Source of the DNA: Rhodospirillales bacterium
GTDB taxonomy: Bacteria > Pseudomonadota > Alphaproteobacteria > Rhodospirillales > UBA2165
DNA length: 27,850 bases
Direction: 5' to 3'
Assembly (NCBI GenBank): GCA_013204125.1
Contig: JABMOP010000316.1
Location: 1-27,850 of the forward strand
Position 1 is the stretch's first letter. The number at the start of each line of letters is the position of its first letter. Positions 8,158 to 17,142 of this stretch are shown here, piece by piece. Under the pieces are notes generated by a model. It was not told the DNA's origin. It made no database searches and saw only the letters and a program-made list of their open reading frames with translations. The translations under genes were made by a program, and so were the position numbers.

Positions 8158-8186
8158 TTGACACCCCGAACCTATTGCGGGAATAT
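8158..8186 (+). promoter_or_regulatory. Predicted promoter of the small YjbE-like gene
   Basis: TTGACA (8158-8163, perfect -35), a 17-bp spacer and GAATAT (8181-8186). It lies 42 nt before the ATG at 8228, in the 199-nt gap after the WecA-like gene. Confidence 0.55.
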
Positions 8187-8227
8187 TCCGGGGAATTTGA
8201 TCCCGAAGGACGAAAAGGGTAAAGACA

Positions 8228-8500
8228 ATGTTGGCAAAGAAATTATTGGGCGCGGCGAGTGTTGTGGCTTTGTTGGCTGCACCGATTTCTGCTATCGCTG
8301 ACGAGGCCGGTGGCGCCATGGGCGATGGCCTAATGGATTGGTTAGGCACCGAGTCTGCTGTTGAAGGGGTCAAGAATGGCGCCTTGGCAGGATTGGCGGT
8401 TGGCGCCGGTGTGGGCCTTGGTTTCGGCATTGCCGAGTTGGCGGATGATGATGATTCGTCGAGCTCTTCGACCACGACGACTGCGACCACCACAAACTAA
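8228..8500 (+). CDS. Small secreted Gly- and Ser/Thr-rich protein, YjbE/GfcA-like
   Basis: This 90-residue protein has a clear Sec signal peptide (MLAKKLLGAASVVALLAAPI, cleavage after SAIA at about 24). It continues with a short Gly-rich region, a Gly/Ala hydrophobic helix (about 52-69) and a tail of four Asp, five Ser and a Thr-rich end (73-90). The same layout of signal peptide, Ala/Gly stretch and Thr-rich tail is found in YjbE and GfcA, the first small products of the yjbEFGH and gfc exopolysaccharide operons of E. coli. The next genes here encode YjbF- and YjbH-like proteins, which supports the link. The match rests on architecture and context rather than a strict motif. It has its own predicted promoter and terminator, so it may be made in large amounts. 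Its molecular role is unknown. Confidence 0.72.
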   Translation: MLAKKLLGAASVVALLAAPISAIADEAGGAMGDGLMDWLGTESAVEGVKNGALAGLAVGAGVGLGFGIAELADDDDSSSSSTTTTATTTN

Positions 8501-8552
8501 AGTTTCGTCATAATCTGACCCACATTACGTCTGCGAGGCGGCTATGTTCGAG

Positions 8553-8581
8553 AAAGCCGGCTGAATATCAGTCGGCTTTTT
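8553..8581 (+). terminator. Rho-independent terminator after the YjbE-like gene
   Basis: An 11- to 12-bp stem (AAGCCGGCTGA with TCAGTCGGCTT, one G-U pair), an ATA loop and TTTTTCTTT. It lies between two convergent genes and may also act weakly on the minus strand. Confidence 0.85.
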
Positions 8582-8606
8582 CTTTGGCCGGGCTCTGTTG
8601 CTCGGG

Positions 8607-9326
8607 TCACGTTGTTTCGGGCGGTCTGGAGGCTGGCTTCAGCACTTCAAACTCCAGGGGCCCGAAAGAACGGGCGATATATTGGCGGCTTTTCCAGACG
8701 AAGCCGGTCTTTTCGTCGATCCAGTACCGGTTGGTAAAATTCCAGCCGATATCGGGCGCGCGACATATTTCCGTCCCAAAAATGGTCACGTACTCGCGCC
8801 CGAGAATTTCTATTTTCTCGTGCCGGACAAGTTCGAATCTGGATGCCACCAGCATTTGGTACCGGTTCTCGAAGTCGGTGTCGATCCAGCGAATGAAATC
8901 AGTGGGTCCGGTCAGCTTTTGGAGGCCGTCCTGGACAGGGTCGGTGTTTTCCCATTGGGTCCCTCTCAAGTTCTCGGGTAACCCCGCCGTTTGGAGGACT
9001 CGTCCGCCATGGGTGACAAACAACGCGCCGTCCTTCGAGAACCATTGAAGGTTCTGGCCGTCATAGCGTCCCAGCGCTAATAATCCTCTGGGACCCCGCC
9101 CGATCTTTGCTCTCATCGTCGCGTATGATAGTTTATCGATATCCGTCCGGGATAACGGGGCTTCGGGAAGAGTGCCCGAAAATATTTGCACCATGGTTCG
9201 AAGGTCTCTGACTGCCGGGATATCCAGGCTGGCACACCCGGAAACCAGGGTGGCGGCACCGCCTAACAGGACGGCGCGGCGATTAAGTGACCGTTTTTCG
9301 ACAGGTAATGAATTGAGTTTGTGCAT
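8607..9326 (-). CDS. yjbF: YjbF family lipoprotein (exopolysaccharide/group 4 capsule export)
   Basis: The 239-residue product begins with an N-region containing NRR, a hydrophobic stretch and a lipobox LVSGC with Cys31, so it should be lipid-anchored in the envelope. The paired arginines before the hydrophobic core also resemble a Tat signal. The mature part fits the YjbF/GfcB family: ARIGRGPRG-like strand, W-S-DG-LFVTHGGRVLQTAGL, then a long C-terminal beta region ending FGPLEFEVLKP. YjbF is one of four products of the yjbEFGH operon, tied to exopolysaccharide production, but its biochemical role is not settled. The gene is inverted relative to its partners. Its start ATG (complement of 9324-9326) overlaps the start of the SLBB gene on the other strand. 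A longer start at 9428 would lie inside that gene and seems unlikely. Confidence 0.87.
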   Translation of the reverse strand: MHKLNSLPVEKRSLNRRAVLLGGAATLVSGCASLDIPAVRDLRTMVQIFSGTLPEAPLSRTDIDKLSYATMRAKIGRGPRGLLALGRYDGQNLQWFSKDGALFVTHGGRVLQTAGLPENLRGTQWENTDPVQDGLQKLTGPTDFIRWIDTDFENRYQMLVASRFELVRHEKIEILGREYVTIFGTEICRAPDIGWNFTNRYWIDEKTGFVWKSRQYIARSFGPLEFEVLKPASRPPETT

Positions 9327-12057
9327 GATCAAGAAACTACTCAAATACAGTCCCGCAAAAAAGGGTTTTCGGTGGGGCGCCCATCTGAGCTTGGTAATTG
9401 CCCTGGCCGCGTCGGTGCTGGCGAACAATCCCCTGGAGGCCCAGGGTATACCAAAAAATACGCCCGATCAGATCGATGAATATTTAAAGAAAAGCCCCCA
9501 AGGCGGTGGCGGCCAGGTCCGGAAGTCTCCGCTGGACGAGGTGAGGGAAAAAGGGGGAGTTAGCAGATTTTCAACCCGGAGACTTCTTGAAAAGCGCGCC
9601 CTAGACGAACAGGGTCCACTGTCCCAGATCGAACGCTCTTTTGTCCGAAGAATATGGGGTGCCGAGATAAGGGCTATCCGACAATTCGGATACGGAAATT
9701 TCCGCATGGCCGAGGAACCCGACGAAGAAAACCTTTTCGGGTCGTCGAAGAAAGAGGAAGAGTTCGTTCCGTTAACAGGCGCCATCTCGGAGTCATACCT
9801 CCTGGGGATTGGCGACGACTTGGTTGTCACCTACCAGGGCCGCGAGGAAGATACTTTCTCCATCCGCGTTGATCGGGAAGGGCAGTTAATTTTGCCGAAG
9901 TTACCACCCGTTCCCGCAGCCGGTCGGACGTTTGGGGAATTGCGCGCTGACGTCGAGGCTCGGGTGGCTTCGACCCTGGTGGGAACCCAGGTCTTTCTCT
10001 CGCTTGGAACGGTTCGGGTTGTTTCGGTTTATGTGGTTGGCGAAGTCGAGAACCCCGGCCTTCATCGTTTGGCCAGCCTGTCGACCATTGTGGATGCGTT
10101 GGTCAAAGCGGGTGGCGTATTGAAGACAGGTAGTCTCAGGCAGATTGAAATTACGCGCGGCGATCGCAGATTCTTGTTTGATACCTATGACTTATTGCTG
10201 AGTGGCGGGCCGAATTACGACCTGTCCCTGATGGACGGAGATCGTGTTTTCGTTCCTGCCATATCGTCGGTTGTAGCTGCCTCAGGCGACGTGAACCGGC
10301 CTGCGATCTATGAATTACCGTACGGTCATCAGGAAATTTCGGTTGCCGAACTCCTCCACATGTCCGGTGGGCCGATAATTCCGCGAGGCAACCGAATTGT
10401 ATTGGTGTCGATCGATGCCGCGGGACGGGCTATCACCTCTGAACCCCAAGACCTTGCGGCCGCTATCATGCGGGGTGGAGAGTATATTCAAGTCATCCCC
10501 GCCGAAGGTTTGGAGGGTGGTGTGGTGACCGTTCAGGGCCATGTTAACAACCCGGGAGCCCGGTCGCTCGTAAGGGCGCCGACGATAGGGGCCCTACTTA
10601 GTGGCTCTGAATTATTTCAGACCAACCCCTATTTGTACTTCGCGACCCTGCGACGGACCGATCCCGCCTCCCTGACGACCAGTTTGTTACCCCTAAATTT
10701 GAGCCCAATTCTTTCGGGCGAGGTCGATGTCGGGCTTCAGAATAGGGACGTGTTGTCGGTATTCAGCATCGATGACATTAGATTTATGATCTCGCCCGAT
10801 GTTCAGGCGGTGATACAGGGGCGTACTGAAGCAAAGGAAGAGGGGGAGGAGAGCCGCGTCGAGTGCGAAGGTTTGGACGTTCTGGCGGCGATTATGGATG
10901 GGGAAAGGGCTGATCGATATGCCCGCTCCAAGTACTACAGCCGGCGCTTTGGAGAAATTAAGGGCGCGGTGCTGAAGTCCGAGAAAACCGTGGATTGCCC
11001 TGTCCTGTTTCACAAAAATCCGGAACTCCTAGCCTTTTTGTTGGAACATTCAGTGGTTTTAAGTGGAGAAGTCCGGCGACCGGGTATTTTTCCCGTTACC
11101 GAGGGCACGCGCTTGTCGGGGTTGCTCAGCGCCGCCGGCGGACTTTCCGTCGAGGCAGATCTGCGCCAAGTCGAGGTGTCGAGTTCCGGGCATACAGACA
11201 TTGAGAGCGTCGTACGGCGGACATACAATTTGACCAACGCCGAATCAGCGCAAGTTACTGTTAATCCTGGCGATACGGTGCGCGTCAATTCCACGGTTTC
11301 CGGGCAGGATCTGGGTCCAGTCATTGTTGAAGGCGAGGTTCGTAGGCCAGGCATCTACAATATTCGAAGAGGAGAACGCCTCTCTGAAATTATTGCCCGC
11401 GCGGGAGGGCTGACAGAACAGGCGTTTTCAAAGGGCACGGTATTTACGCGGGAAGCGGCGCGGGTTGAGGAGCAAAAGGCATTTGGCAGGCTGGCGGACC
11501 AATTGCAAATGTCTCTCGCCTCTAATCTACTGGTCGTAGGTAGCCAAGACGGAGGCAGTGTTGGTGAACTATCCCTGGCCGCACAGCAACTCGTAACTCA
11601 ACTTAGGGAGACCACAGCGGTTGGCCGGGTGATGATCGAAGCCGACCCGACCGTTCTGGCGGTGGACTCTTCTATGGATACGATCTTGGAGCCTGACGAT
11701 AGAGTTTTCATCCCTAAACGACCGAACTGGATTTCGGTGTCGGGCGCTGTCTTAAACCCCGGCACTGTTCAATTCGCGCCGGGCTCCGACCCGCGCGATT
11801 ATATCGAAATGGTCGGCGGGTATACCGATGCAGCCGATGAGGGGCGGGTCTTTGTGGTCTACCCGGATGGGCGGGCCCAACCTGTTCGGACAGCATTTTG
11901 GAATTTCCAATCTGTGCAACTTATTCCCGGCAGCAGCGTCGTCGTTCCCATGGATGCGACACCGTTCCGATTCCTACCGATTGCGCGGGAAGTGACCTCT
12001 ATTATGAGTCAGTTATCGATCGCGGCGGCCTCCCTCGCCGTGATCAGCCGCAACTAG
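9325..12057 (+). CDS. Polysaccharide export protein with Poly_export domain and about six SLBB-like motifs
   Basis: The predicted protein has 910 residues, more than twice the length of Wza. It has a long N-region and a hydrophobic signal segment (about 21-33). There is no lipobox cysteine, unlike Wza. A Poly_export domain starts near residue 160 (LGIGDDLVVTYQG, then GQLILPKLPPVPAAGRT). SLBB-type motifs of the form G-V--PG/A follow at about residues 232 (GEVENPG), 316 (GDVNRPA), 398 (GHVNNPG), 574 (GEVRRPG), 663 (GEVRRPG) and 801 (GAVLNPG). The C-terminus is an amphipathic-looking helix (REVTSIMSQLSIAAASLAVI), possibly the outer-membrane helix of Wza-like channels. It probably forms or lines the periplasmic-to-outer-membrane conduit for the polysaccharide. 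In the yjbEFGH order it takes the place of the smaller YjbG/GfcC protein. The start codon overlaps that of yjbF. Confidence 0.9.
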   Translation: MIKKLLKYSPAKKGFRWGAHLSLVIALAASVLANNPLEAQGIPKNTPDQIDEYLKKSPQGGGGQVRKSPLDEVREKGGVSRFSTRRLLEKRALDEQGPLSQIERSFVRRIWGAEIRAIRQFGYGNFRMAEEPDEENLFGSSKKEEEFVPLTGAISESYLLGIGDDLVVTYQGREEDTFSIRVDREGQLILPKLPPVPAAGRTFGELRADVEARVASTLVGTQVFLSLGTVRVVSVYVVGEVENPGLHRLASLSTIVDALVKAGGVLKTGSLRQIEITRGDRRFLFDTYDLLLSGGPNYDLSLMDGDRVFVPAISSVVAASGDVNRPAIYELPYGHQEISVAELLHMSGGPIIPRGNRIVLVSIDAAGRAITSEPQDLAAAIMRGGEYIQVIPAEGLEGGVVTVQGHVNNPGARSLVRAPTIGALLSGSELFQTNPYLYFATLRRTDPASLTTSLLPLNLSPILSGEVDVGLQNRDVLSVFSIDDIRFMISPDVQAVIQGRTEAKEEGEESRVECEGLDVLAAIMDGERADRYARSKYYSRRFGEIKGAVLKSEKTVDCPVLFHKNPELLAFLLEHSVVLSGEVRRPGIFPVTEGTRLSGLLSAAGGLSVEADLRQVEVSSSGHTDIESVVRRTYNLTNAESAQVTVNPGDTVRVNSTVSGQDLGPVIVEGEVRRPGIYNIRRGERLSEIIARAGGLTEQAFSKGTVFTREAARVEEQKAFGRLADQLQMSLASNLLVVGSQDGGSVGELSLAAQQLVTQLRETTAVGRVMIEADPTVLAVDSSMDTILEPDDRVFIPKRPNWISVSGAVLNPGTVQFAPGSDPRDYIEMVGGYTDAADEGRVFVVYPDGRAQPVRTAFWNFQSVQLIPGSSVVVPMDATPFRFLPIAREVTSIMSQLSIAAASLAVISRN

Positions 12058-12101
12058 CGACGCTTGTGTCGGATTCTGTTCCCGAAACGATCGGCAGCTA
12101 A

Positions 12102-14750
12102 ATGTCGCCGCGTAGACCTACTCTGGGAATCTGCACTCATCGCCGTCGCTCGTTGGTGACATTGTTGGCGGGCATCGCTTGCACTGCTTTGCCGTCGTCG
12201 AGCGAAGCGGGGACACAAAACCTTCCGACCATTAATGACTATGGCGGTGTCGGGCTCATGCAAACTCGAACTGCACGGTTTATGGAGTCGGGCGGAGCAT
12301 CAATTGGCGGTTCCGACGTTTTTCCCCACCGACGGTTTTGGGGAACCTTCCAGCCGTTTTCTTGGCTGGAAGCCACATTCCGGTTCACGGATATCTTAAA
12401 CGAAGTGAACGGCACCGACCGGAGCTTCGATGCCAAGATGCGTTTGCTGAAGGAAAATCAGTATTGGCCGCAAATTGCAGTCGGATTTCAAGATTTGGCC
12501 GGCACGGGAATTTTTTCGAGTGAGTATCTAGTGGCGAGCCGACGGGTCTACGACTTCGATTTTACGTTTGGCATGGCTTGGGGCCGTCTCGGGTCCGAAG
12601 GAACTTTCAGGAACCCGTTGACATACGTTGCCGATACCTTTGGGGCCCGGTCGGGCGGGAAAAGCACCGGTGGCACGCCGGGCGTGAACGCCTATTTTAG
12701 CGGAAGAGAAGTTGGGTTATTTGGTGGCGTGGAATATTCGACTCCGGTCAAAGGACTGAGAGTGATGGTCGAGTATGACGGTGACGCCTATGTACGTGAA
12801 CGCCGTGATCCTAAGGTTCAGAAAAAAATCCCAATTAATTTCGGCGTTTCCTATCAGCCGGCCGACTGGATGGATGTTTCTCTAGCCTATGAGCGCGGAG
12901 ACAAGGTCATGGTGCGGGGGACGCTGCTTGCGAATTTCAATACCGCGAAACCCGCGCCTAAATTCGATAAATTACCGGAACGGGTTGCCTTAAGGCAGCC
13001 TCTGACGGTCAAGGAAAAGCTCGAACCGAAGCAAGATGGCAACCCCACCGAACAGGGAGAGCAAGCTGTTCCTGAACAGCTGTACCATCAAGCGGCCTAC
13101 CAGCCTGATAACGCCTTCTCTGAAGCAGGGCAGGGCGATGTCGATGTGGATATGATGTTCGACGTCCTTGCCGACTATGGGTATCAGGTCGAAGATTTTC
13201 ATTTCGATGGGCAGCGCGTGACCGTTGAAGTATCGACCATAGGTATTGCGTGGCGCGCTGATACGGCGCCTTTGGCCGCCAGAGCGCTCGCTGGTTTAGT
13301 GACACTGCCGGCCGGGACAGTTACACTCTCTGTAAAAACCCCTGAAGGAGGGAAATTTAAGACCTCGATTAACCGAACATCCAAGAGGCAGCCGGAAACC
13401 AGATTTGCCGATCAGGTTCCAGTAGGCAATACCCCGCCATTTTTAAGACCTGCTTCCGCGGCAACGCCACCCGGGGCTTCTCAATCGCCTTTGTTCCGAA
13501 CGGTGTCGCTGGCGCCGCCTTTGGAACTGGATTTCAAGTTCCGTCAAACAGTCGCCGAGCGCCTGATTGCGGGCTTGGGCCAATCAGGTTTGGTTGTCGA
13601 GGGTGTATCCATCGATCCGCTGGAAGTGACTGTTTTCTTGCGCAACAAAAGGTATTTTGTCCGCGCCCAGGGACTGGGCCGGGCGGCGCGCATCATCGCC
13701 AACCGCCTTCCGCGGTCAGTCGAAGTTATCACTTTGGTTAGCCTCGAGCGGGGCTTGGAAGTCAGCCGGGTTTCGCTACTCCGAAAAGATTTGGAGCTGT
13801 CGGCCCGACTTACCAACAGTGTTGGTGAACTTTGGCATTCGGCGCGGGTAAAGGGCCCCGATCCGGCGGCTCCGGCACCGGAATTCAGGCCTGTCGGGCT
13901 CTATCCCGACATTGGTTACACAATCAAGCCCAAGACACGACAAAGCGTATTCGATCCGGACCGGCCCTTCTTGTTTCAGCTCTATGCAGCGTTTGGCGTC
14001 CGGGCGCAACTAACGTCCGGCCTAAGCCTACGTGGAGAAATAGGCATAAACATTTTCCAGAATTTCACCGATAGTAAACGTGGGGCTGGTAGCCGCCTGC
14101 CGCACGTGCGAAGCGATGTTCTGCGCTATCTTCAGGACGGCAAGAACAACCTGGAGGATCTGCAGGTCGATTATGTGCGGAACCTCGGCAAGGATTGGTA
14201 TGGGCGGGTTTCGGTCGGTTATTTCGAGCAAATGTATGGCGGTGTCAGCGGTGAAGTGCTTTATGCGCCTTATGGGCAACGTTGGACAATTGGCGCGGAC
14301 TTAAACCAAGTTTGGAAGCGTAATTTTAATCAACGCCTCGGGTTCCAAGACTACGATGTCCTCACCGGTCACATCAGCGTGAATTACGAACTGCCCCGGC
14401 CCCGTATGCTGGTAACAATTCGGGGCGGACGGTATTTGGCGAAGGATATCGGCACGACGTTCGAGGTTACCCGCATATTCGATAGCGGCGCCAGGTTGGG
14501 CGGGTTCTTCACTCTGACGGATGTGTCCGCAGCGGAGTTTGGCGAAGGAAGTTTTGATAAGGGAATTACGCTTTCCTTGCCTCTCGACTTATTCCTCACC
14601 AACCATTCGCGTCGCGTATCCGCGGTCACATTACGCCCGCTATTTCGGGACGGCGGGCAGATGGTTAATGTTAATACGCGACTCTATCCCATGATCAGTA
14701 AATACTCTCTGGGAGCTCTTGACAAAGGTTGGAGTCAATTACTTGATTGA
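12102..14750 (+). CDS. yjbH: YjbH domain-containing outer-membrane protein
   Basis: This 882-residue protein has an N-terminal export signal (hydrophobic core about 18-30); a Cys at 27 could be a lipobox but the residues before it fit poorly. The YjbH family start is clear: GGVGLMQTRTARFMESGG, then FQPFSWLEATFRFTDI and a YWPQIAVGFQDLAGTG segment. The first third and the last quarter have alternating strands typical of a beta-barrel. The middle holds two similar alpha/beta modules (about 347-430 and 484-565) separated by a Pro-rich linker. YjbH proteins are thought to form the outer-membrane part of Yjb/Gfc-type exopolysaccharide secretion. The gene starts 44 nt after the SLBB gene and is probably co-transcribed. 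The ribosome binding site is weak. Confidence 0.9.
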   Translation: MSPRRPTLGICTHRRRSLVTLLAGIACTALPSSSEAGTQNLPTINDYGGVGLMQTRTARFMESGGASIGGSDVFPHRRFWGTFQPFSWLEATFRFTDILNEVNGTDRSFDAKMRLLKENQYWPQIAVGFQDLAGTGIFSSEYLVASRRVYDFDFTFGMAWGRLGSEGTFRNPLTYVADTFGARSGGKSTGGTPGVNAYFSGREVGLFGGVEYSTPVKGLRVMVEYDGDAYVRERRDPKVQKKIPINFGVSYQPADWMDVSLAYERGDKVMVRGTLLANFNTAKPAPKFDKLPERVALRQPLTVKEKLEPKQDGNPTEQGEQAVPEQLYHQAAYQPDNAFSEAGQGDVDVDMMFDVLADYGYQVEDFHFDGQRVTVEVSTIGIAWRADTAPLAARALAGLVTLPAGTVTLSVKTPEGGKFKTSINRTSKRQPETRFADQVPVGNTPPFLRPASAATPPGASQSPLFRTVSLAPPLELDFKFRQTVAERLIAGLGQSGLVVEGVSIDPLEVTVFLRNKRYFVRAQGLGRAARIIANRLPRSVEVITLVSLERGLEVSRVSLLRKDLELSARLTNSVGELWHSARVKGPDPAAPAPEFRPVGLYPDIGYTIKPKTRQSVFDPDRPFLFQLYAAFGVRAQLTSGLSLRGEIGINIFQNFTDSKRGAGSRLPHVRSDVLRYLQDGKNNLEDLQVDYVRNLGKDWYGRVSVGYFEQMYGGVSGEVLYAPYGQRWTIGADLNQVWKRNFNQRLGFQDYDVLTGHISVNYELPRPRMLVTIRGGRYLAKDIGTTFEVTRIFDSGARLGGFFTLTDVSAAEFGEGSFDKGITLSLPLDLFLTNHSRRVSAVTLRPLFRDGGQMVNVNTRLYPMISKYSLGALDKGWSQLLD

Positions 14751-14839
14751 GCGGAATAATATTGGGGCCATCAGCATTGTTTGGGTCAGGCGAACGCGAT
14801 TTCTGATCCGGAGGGACCTTAAGGACAACGATTTCTAGT

Positions 14840-15856
14840 ATGACTATTTTGGTGACAGGCACCGCCGGCTTTATTGGCAACCACCTTGCTCTTTCGTTGT
14901 TGGAGCGGGGGGAGCGGGTCGTTGGGCTCGACTGTGTGACACCCTATTACGACGTGACGCTAAAAGAGGAGCGGCTAAAGCGCCTTCTCGCATACCCGAA
15001 CTTTGTCGAGGCCCGGGTCAATTTAGCTGATCGCGATGCAGTAAATCAGGTGTTCGAGACCCATGACCCAAATAGGGTCGTTAATCTCGCGGCACAGCCC
15101 GGAGTCCGCTACAGCCTCGAAAATCCCCATAGTTATGCGGAAAGTAATCTTGTTGGATTTCTTAACCTGCTCGAAGCCTGCCGGCATTTCGCCACCAAGC
15201 ATCTGGTGTACGCCTCGACCAGTTCCGTCTACGGTGCCAACACTAGGATGCCGTTCTCCGAGCACCAGTCCGCCGACCACCCGCTAAGCCTCTATGCGGC
15301 GACCAAAAAGTCCAACGAGGCCATGGCCCATTGCTACAGTTATTTGTTTGGTATCCCGTGCACGGGTTTGCGGTTTTTCACCGTTTACGGCCCCTGGGGG
15401 CGTCCTGATATGGCTCTGTTCCTGTTCACGAAAGCGATATTGGAGGGTCGGCCGATCGATGTGTTCAACAATGGCGATATGCAGCGGGACTTCACCTATG
15501 TCGATGATATCGTCGAGGGGGTCATTCGAGTATTGGACCGACCGCCAGAGAAATCCACAGACTGGTCCGGAAATCAGCCGGATCCGGCGACCAGCGGCGT
15601 GGCACCCTATAGGATATTCAATATCGGGCGCGGCGAGCCCGTTCAACTCATGAAGTTCATCGAAATTCTCGAGCAAAAATTGGGCCGCAAGGCGGAAAAG
15701 AATTGGTTACCCATGCAAGCGGGCGACGTTCCCGGGACTTGGGCCGATACACAGGATTTGGAACGCGAGATCGGATACCGTCCGGGCACACCTGTTGAGG
15801 TTGGTGTTTCGGCTTTCGTCGATTGGTATCTAGAGTATTACGGAGTAAAAATATGA
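14840..15856 (+). CDS. UDP-glucuronate 4-epimerase-type NAD-dependent epimerase
   Basis: This is a 338-residue extended short-chain dehydrogenase. The NAD site is TGTAGFIGNH (6-15), the catalytic serine region is ASTSSVYG (126-132) and Tyr152/Lys156 form YxxxK in SLYAATKKSNE. The motifs CVTPYYDVTLKEERL and RFFTVYGPWGRPDMALFLFTKAI are typical of the LspL/Cap1J group that converts UDP-glucuronate to UDP-galacturonate. It supplies an acidic sugar nucleotide for the cluster. UDP-GlcNAcA as substrate cannot be ruled out given the neighbouring gene. Its stop overlaps the next start (ATGA), showing tight coupling. An AAGGA lies upstream of the ATG, at a long spacing. Confidence 0.93.
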   Translation: MTILVTGTAGFIGNHLALSLLERGERVVGLDCVTPYYDVTLKEERLKRLLAYPNFVEARVNLADRDAVNQVFETHDPNRVVNLAAQPGVRYSLENPHSYAESNLVGFLNLLEACRHFATKHLVYASTSSVYGANTRMPFSEHQSADHPLSLYAATKKSNEAMAHCYSYLFGIPCTGLRFFTVYGPWGRPDMALFLFTKAILEGRPIDVFNNGDMQRDFTYVDDIVEGVIRVLDRPPEKSTDWSGNQPDPATSGVAPYRIFNIGRGEPVQLMKFIEILEQKLGRKAEKNWLPMQAGDVPGTWADTQDLEREIGYRPGTPVEVGVSAFVDWYLEYYGVKI

Positions 15857-17142
15857 CCCATGGTCGTCGAATCGCGGTTGTTGGCCTGGGCTATGTCGGG
15901 CTACCGATCGCCGTGGCCTTTGGAAAATCCGGGACGCAAGTTATTGCTTACGAAATTGATCAACTGCGGATTGACGAACTTCGAAACGGCCATGACCGCA
16001 CTGGTGAGATTACACCTGATGATCTCGCCGCCGCCAAACTGACACTTACCAGCGACCCATCGGATCTAGAGCCGGTCGACTTCTATATCGTTACCGTGCC
16101 CACACCGGTTAACGATGTTAAGCGGCCCGATCTCAGTATCCTCCGGGCCGCGTCGGAAGCCATCGGCAGTACGCTCCGGAAAGGTGACGTCGTGGTCTAT
16201 GAGTCGACGGTGTATCCGGGGGCGACAGAGGACGAGTGCCTGCCGATCCTGGAATCAAGGTCGGGCTTAAAAGCACCCGCAGATTTTGCCGTGGGCTATT
16301 CGCCCGAACGGATCAATCCGGGTGACCGGGTGCACCGGCTGGAAACCGTAATTAAAGTAGTTTCGGCCCAGACCGATGCCGCACTTGACGTGGTTGCGGA
16401 CGTTTACGGCAGCATTATCCAAGCAGGTCTGCATCGGGCACCGAATATCCGTACGGCGGAGGCCGCTAAAGTCATCGAGAACACACAGCGCGATTTAAAC
16501 ATCGCGCTGATGAACGAGCTTTCCGTGATTTTTCATAGGCTGGATATTGATGCGGCCGATGTGCTTGCGGCCGCAGGGACAAAATGGAACTTTCTGCCCT
16601 TTACGCCCGGCCTTGTCGGTGGCCACTGTATCGGGGTGGACCCCTATTACCTGACCCACCGGGCTGAGCAGGTTGGGTACCATCCCCAAGTCATCTTGGC
16701 CGGGCGTCAAATCAACGATTCCATGGGCCGCTTTGTCGCCCGCGAGACCATGAAACTGGTATTGAAAAATAGGACGAGCAGAGATCGCCCGCGGGTGTGC
16801 GTGCTTGGCGTGACTTTCAAGCCGGATGTGCCCGATTGCCGCAACAGCAAAGTACCCGATGTGGTCAAGGAACTGGAAGCCTATGGCGCCGAGGTTATTG
16901 TTACCGATCCCCAGGCGGATCCGGACACCGTCCGCCGGGAATATGGCTTGGAACTCGCCGCAATCGAGGGGATCACACCTGTTGATGCCGTCATTCTTGC
17001 TGTGCCCCACCGGGAGTATCGTAAGCAAGGCTGGGATTTGGTGAAAAAACTTATGAAAAACCCAAAAGGAGTGGTTTCCGACGTTCACGCAGTTTTAGAG
17101 CGAGGGGAAACGCCAGAAGGGATCACTCTGTGGCGCTTATAG
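15853..17142 (+). CDS. UDP-N-acetylglucosamine 6-dehydrogenase-type nucleotide sugar dehydrogenase (WbpA/TviB group)
   Basis: The 429-residue enzyme has an N-terminal Rossmann motif GLGYVGLPIA (11-20), the ESTVYPGATED segment, a central helix with EAAKVIENTQRDLNIALMNE, and catalytic Cys259 in GGHCIGVDPYYL. The C-terminal UDP-binding domain includes VLGVTFKPDVPDCRNS. These features place it in the WbpA/TviB branch, which oxidises the C6 of UDP-GlcNAc or UDP-GalNAc with two NAD+ to give the uronic acid. The genes that follow match WbpB, WbpD and WbpE, which use UDP-GlcNAcA, so that substrate is favoured. The start at 15853 overlaps the epimerase stop by 4 nt and has CGGAG 7 nt upstream; upstream in-frame starts would run into the epimerase gene. 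Confidence 0.92.
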   Translation: MTHGRRIAVVGLGYVGLPIAVAFGKSGTQVIAYEIDQLRIDELRNGHDRTGEITPDDLAAAKLTLTSDPSDLEPVDFYIVTVPTPVNDVKRPDLSILRAASEAIGSTLRKGDVVVYESTVYPGATEDECLPILESRSGLKAPADFAVGYSPERINPGDRVHRLETVIKVVSAQTDAALDVVADVYGSIIQAGLHRAPNIRTAEAAKVIENTQRDLNIALMNELSVIFHRLDIDAADVLAAAGTKWNFLPFTPGLVGGHCIGVDPYYLTHRAEQVGYHPQVILAGRQINDSMGRFVARETMKLVLKNRTSRDRPRVCVLGVTFKPDVPDCRNSKVPDVVKELEAYGAEVIVTDPQADPDTVRREYGLELAAIEGITPVDAVILAVPHREYRKQGWDLVKKLMKNPKGVVSDVHAVLERGETPEGITLWRL

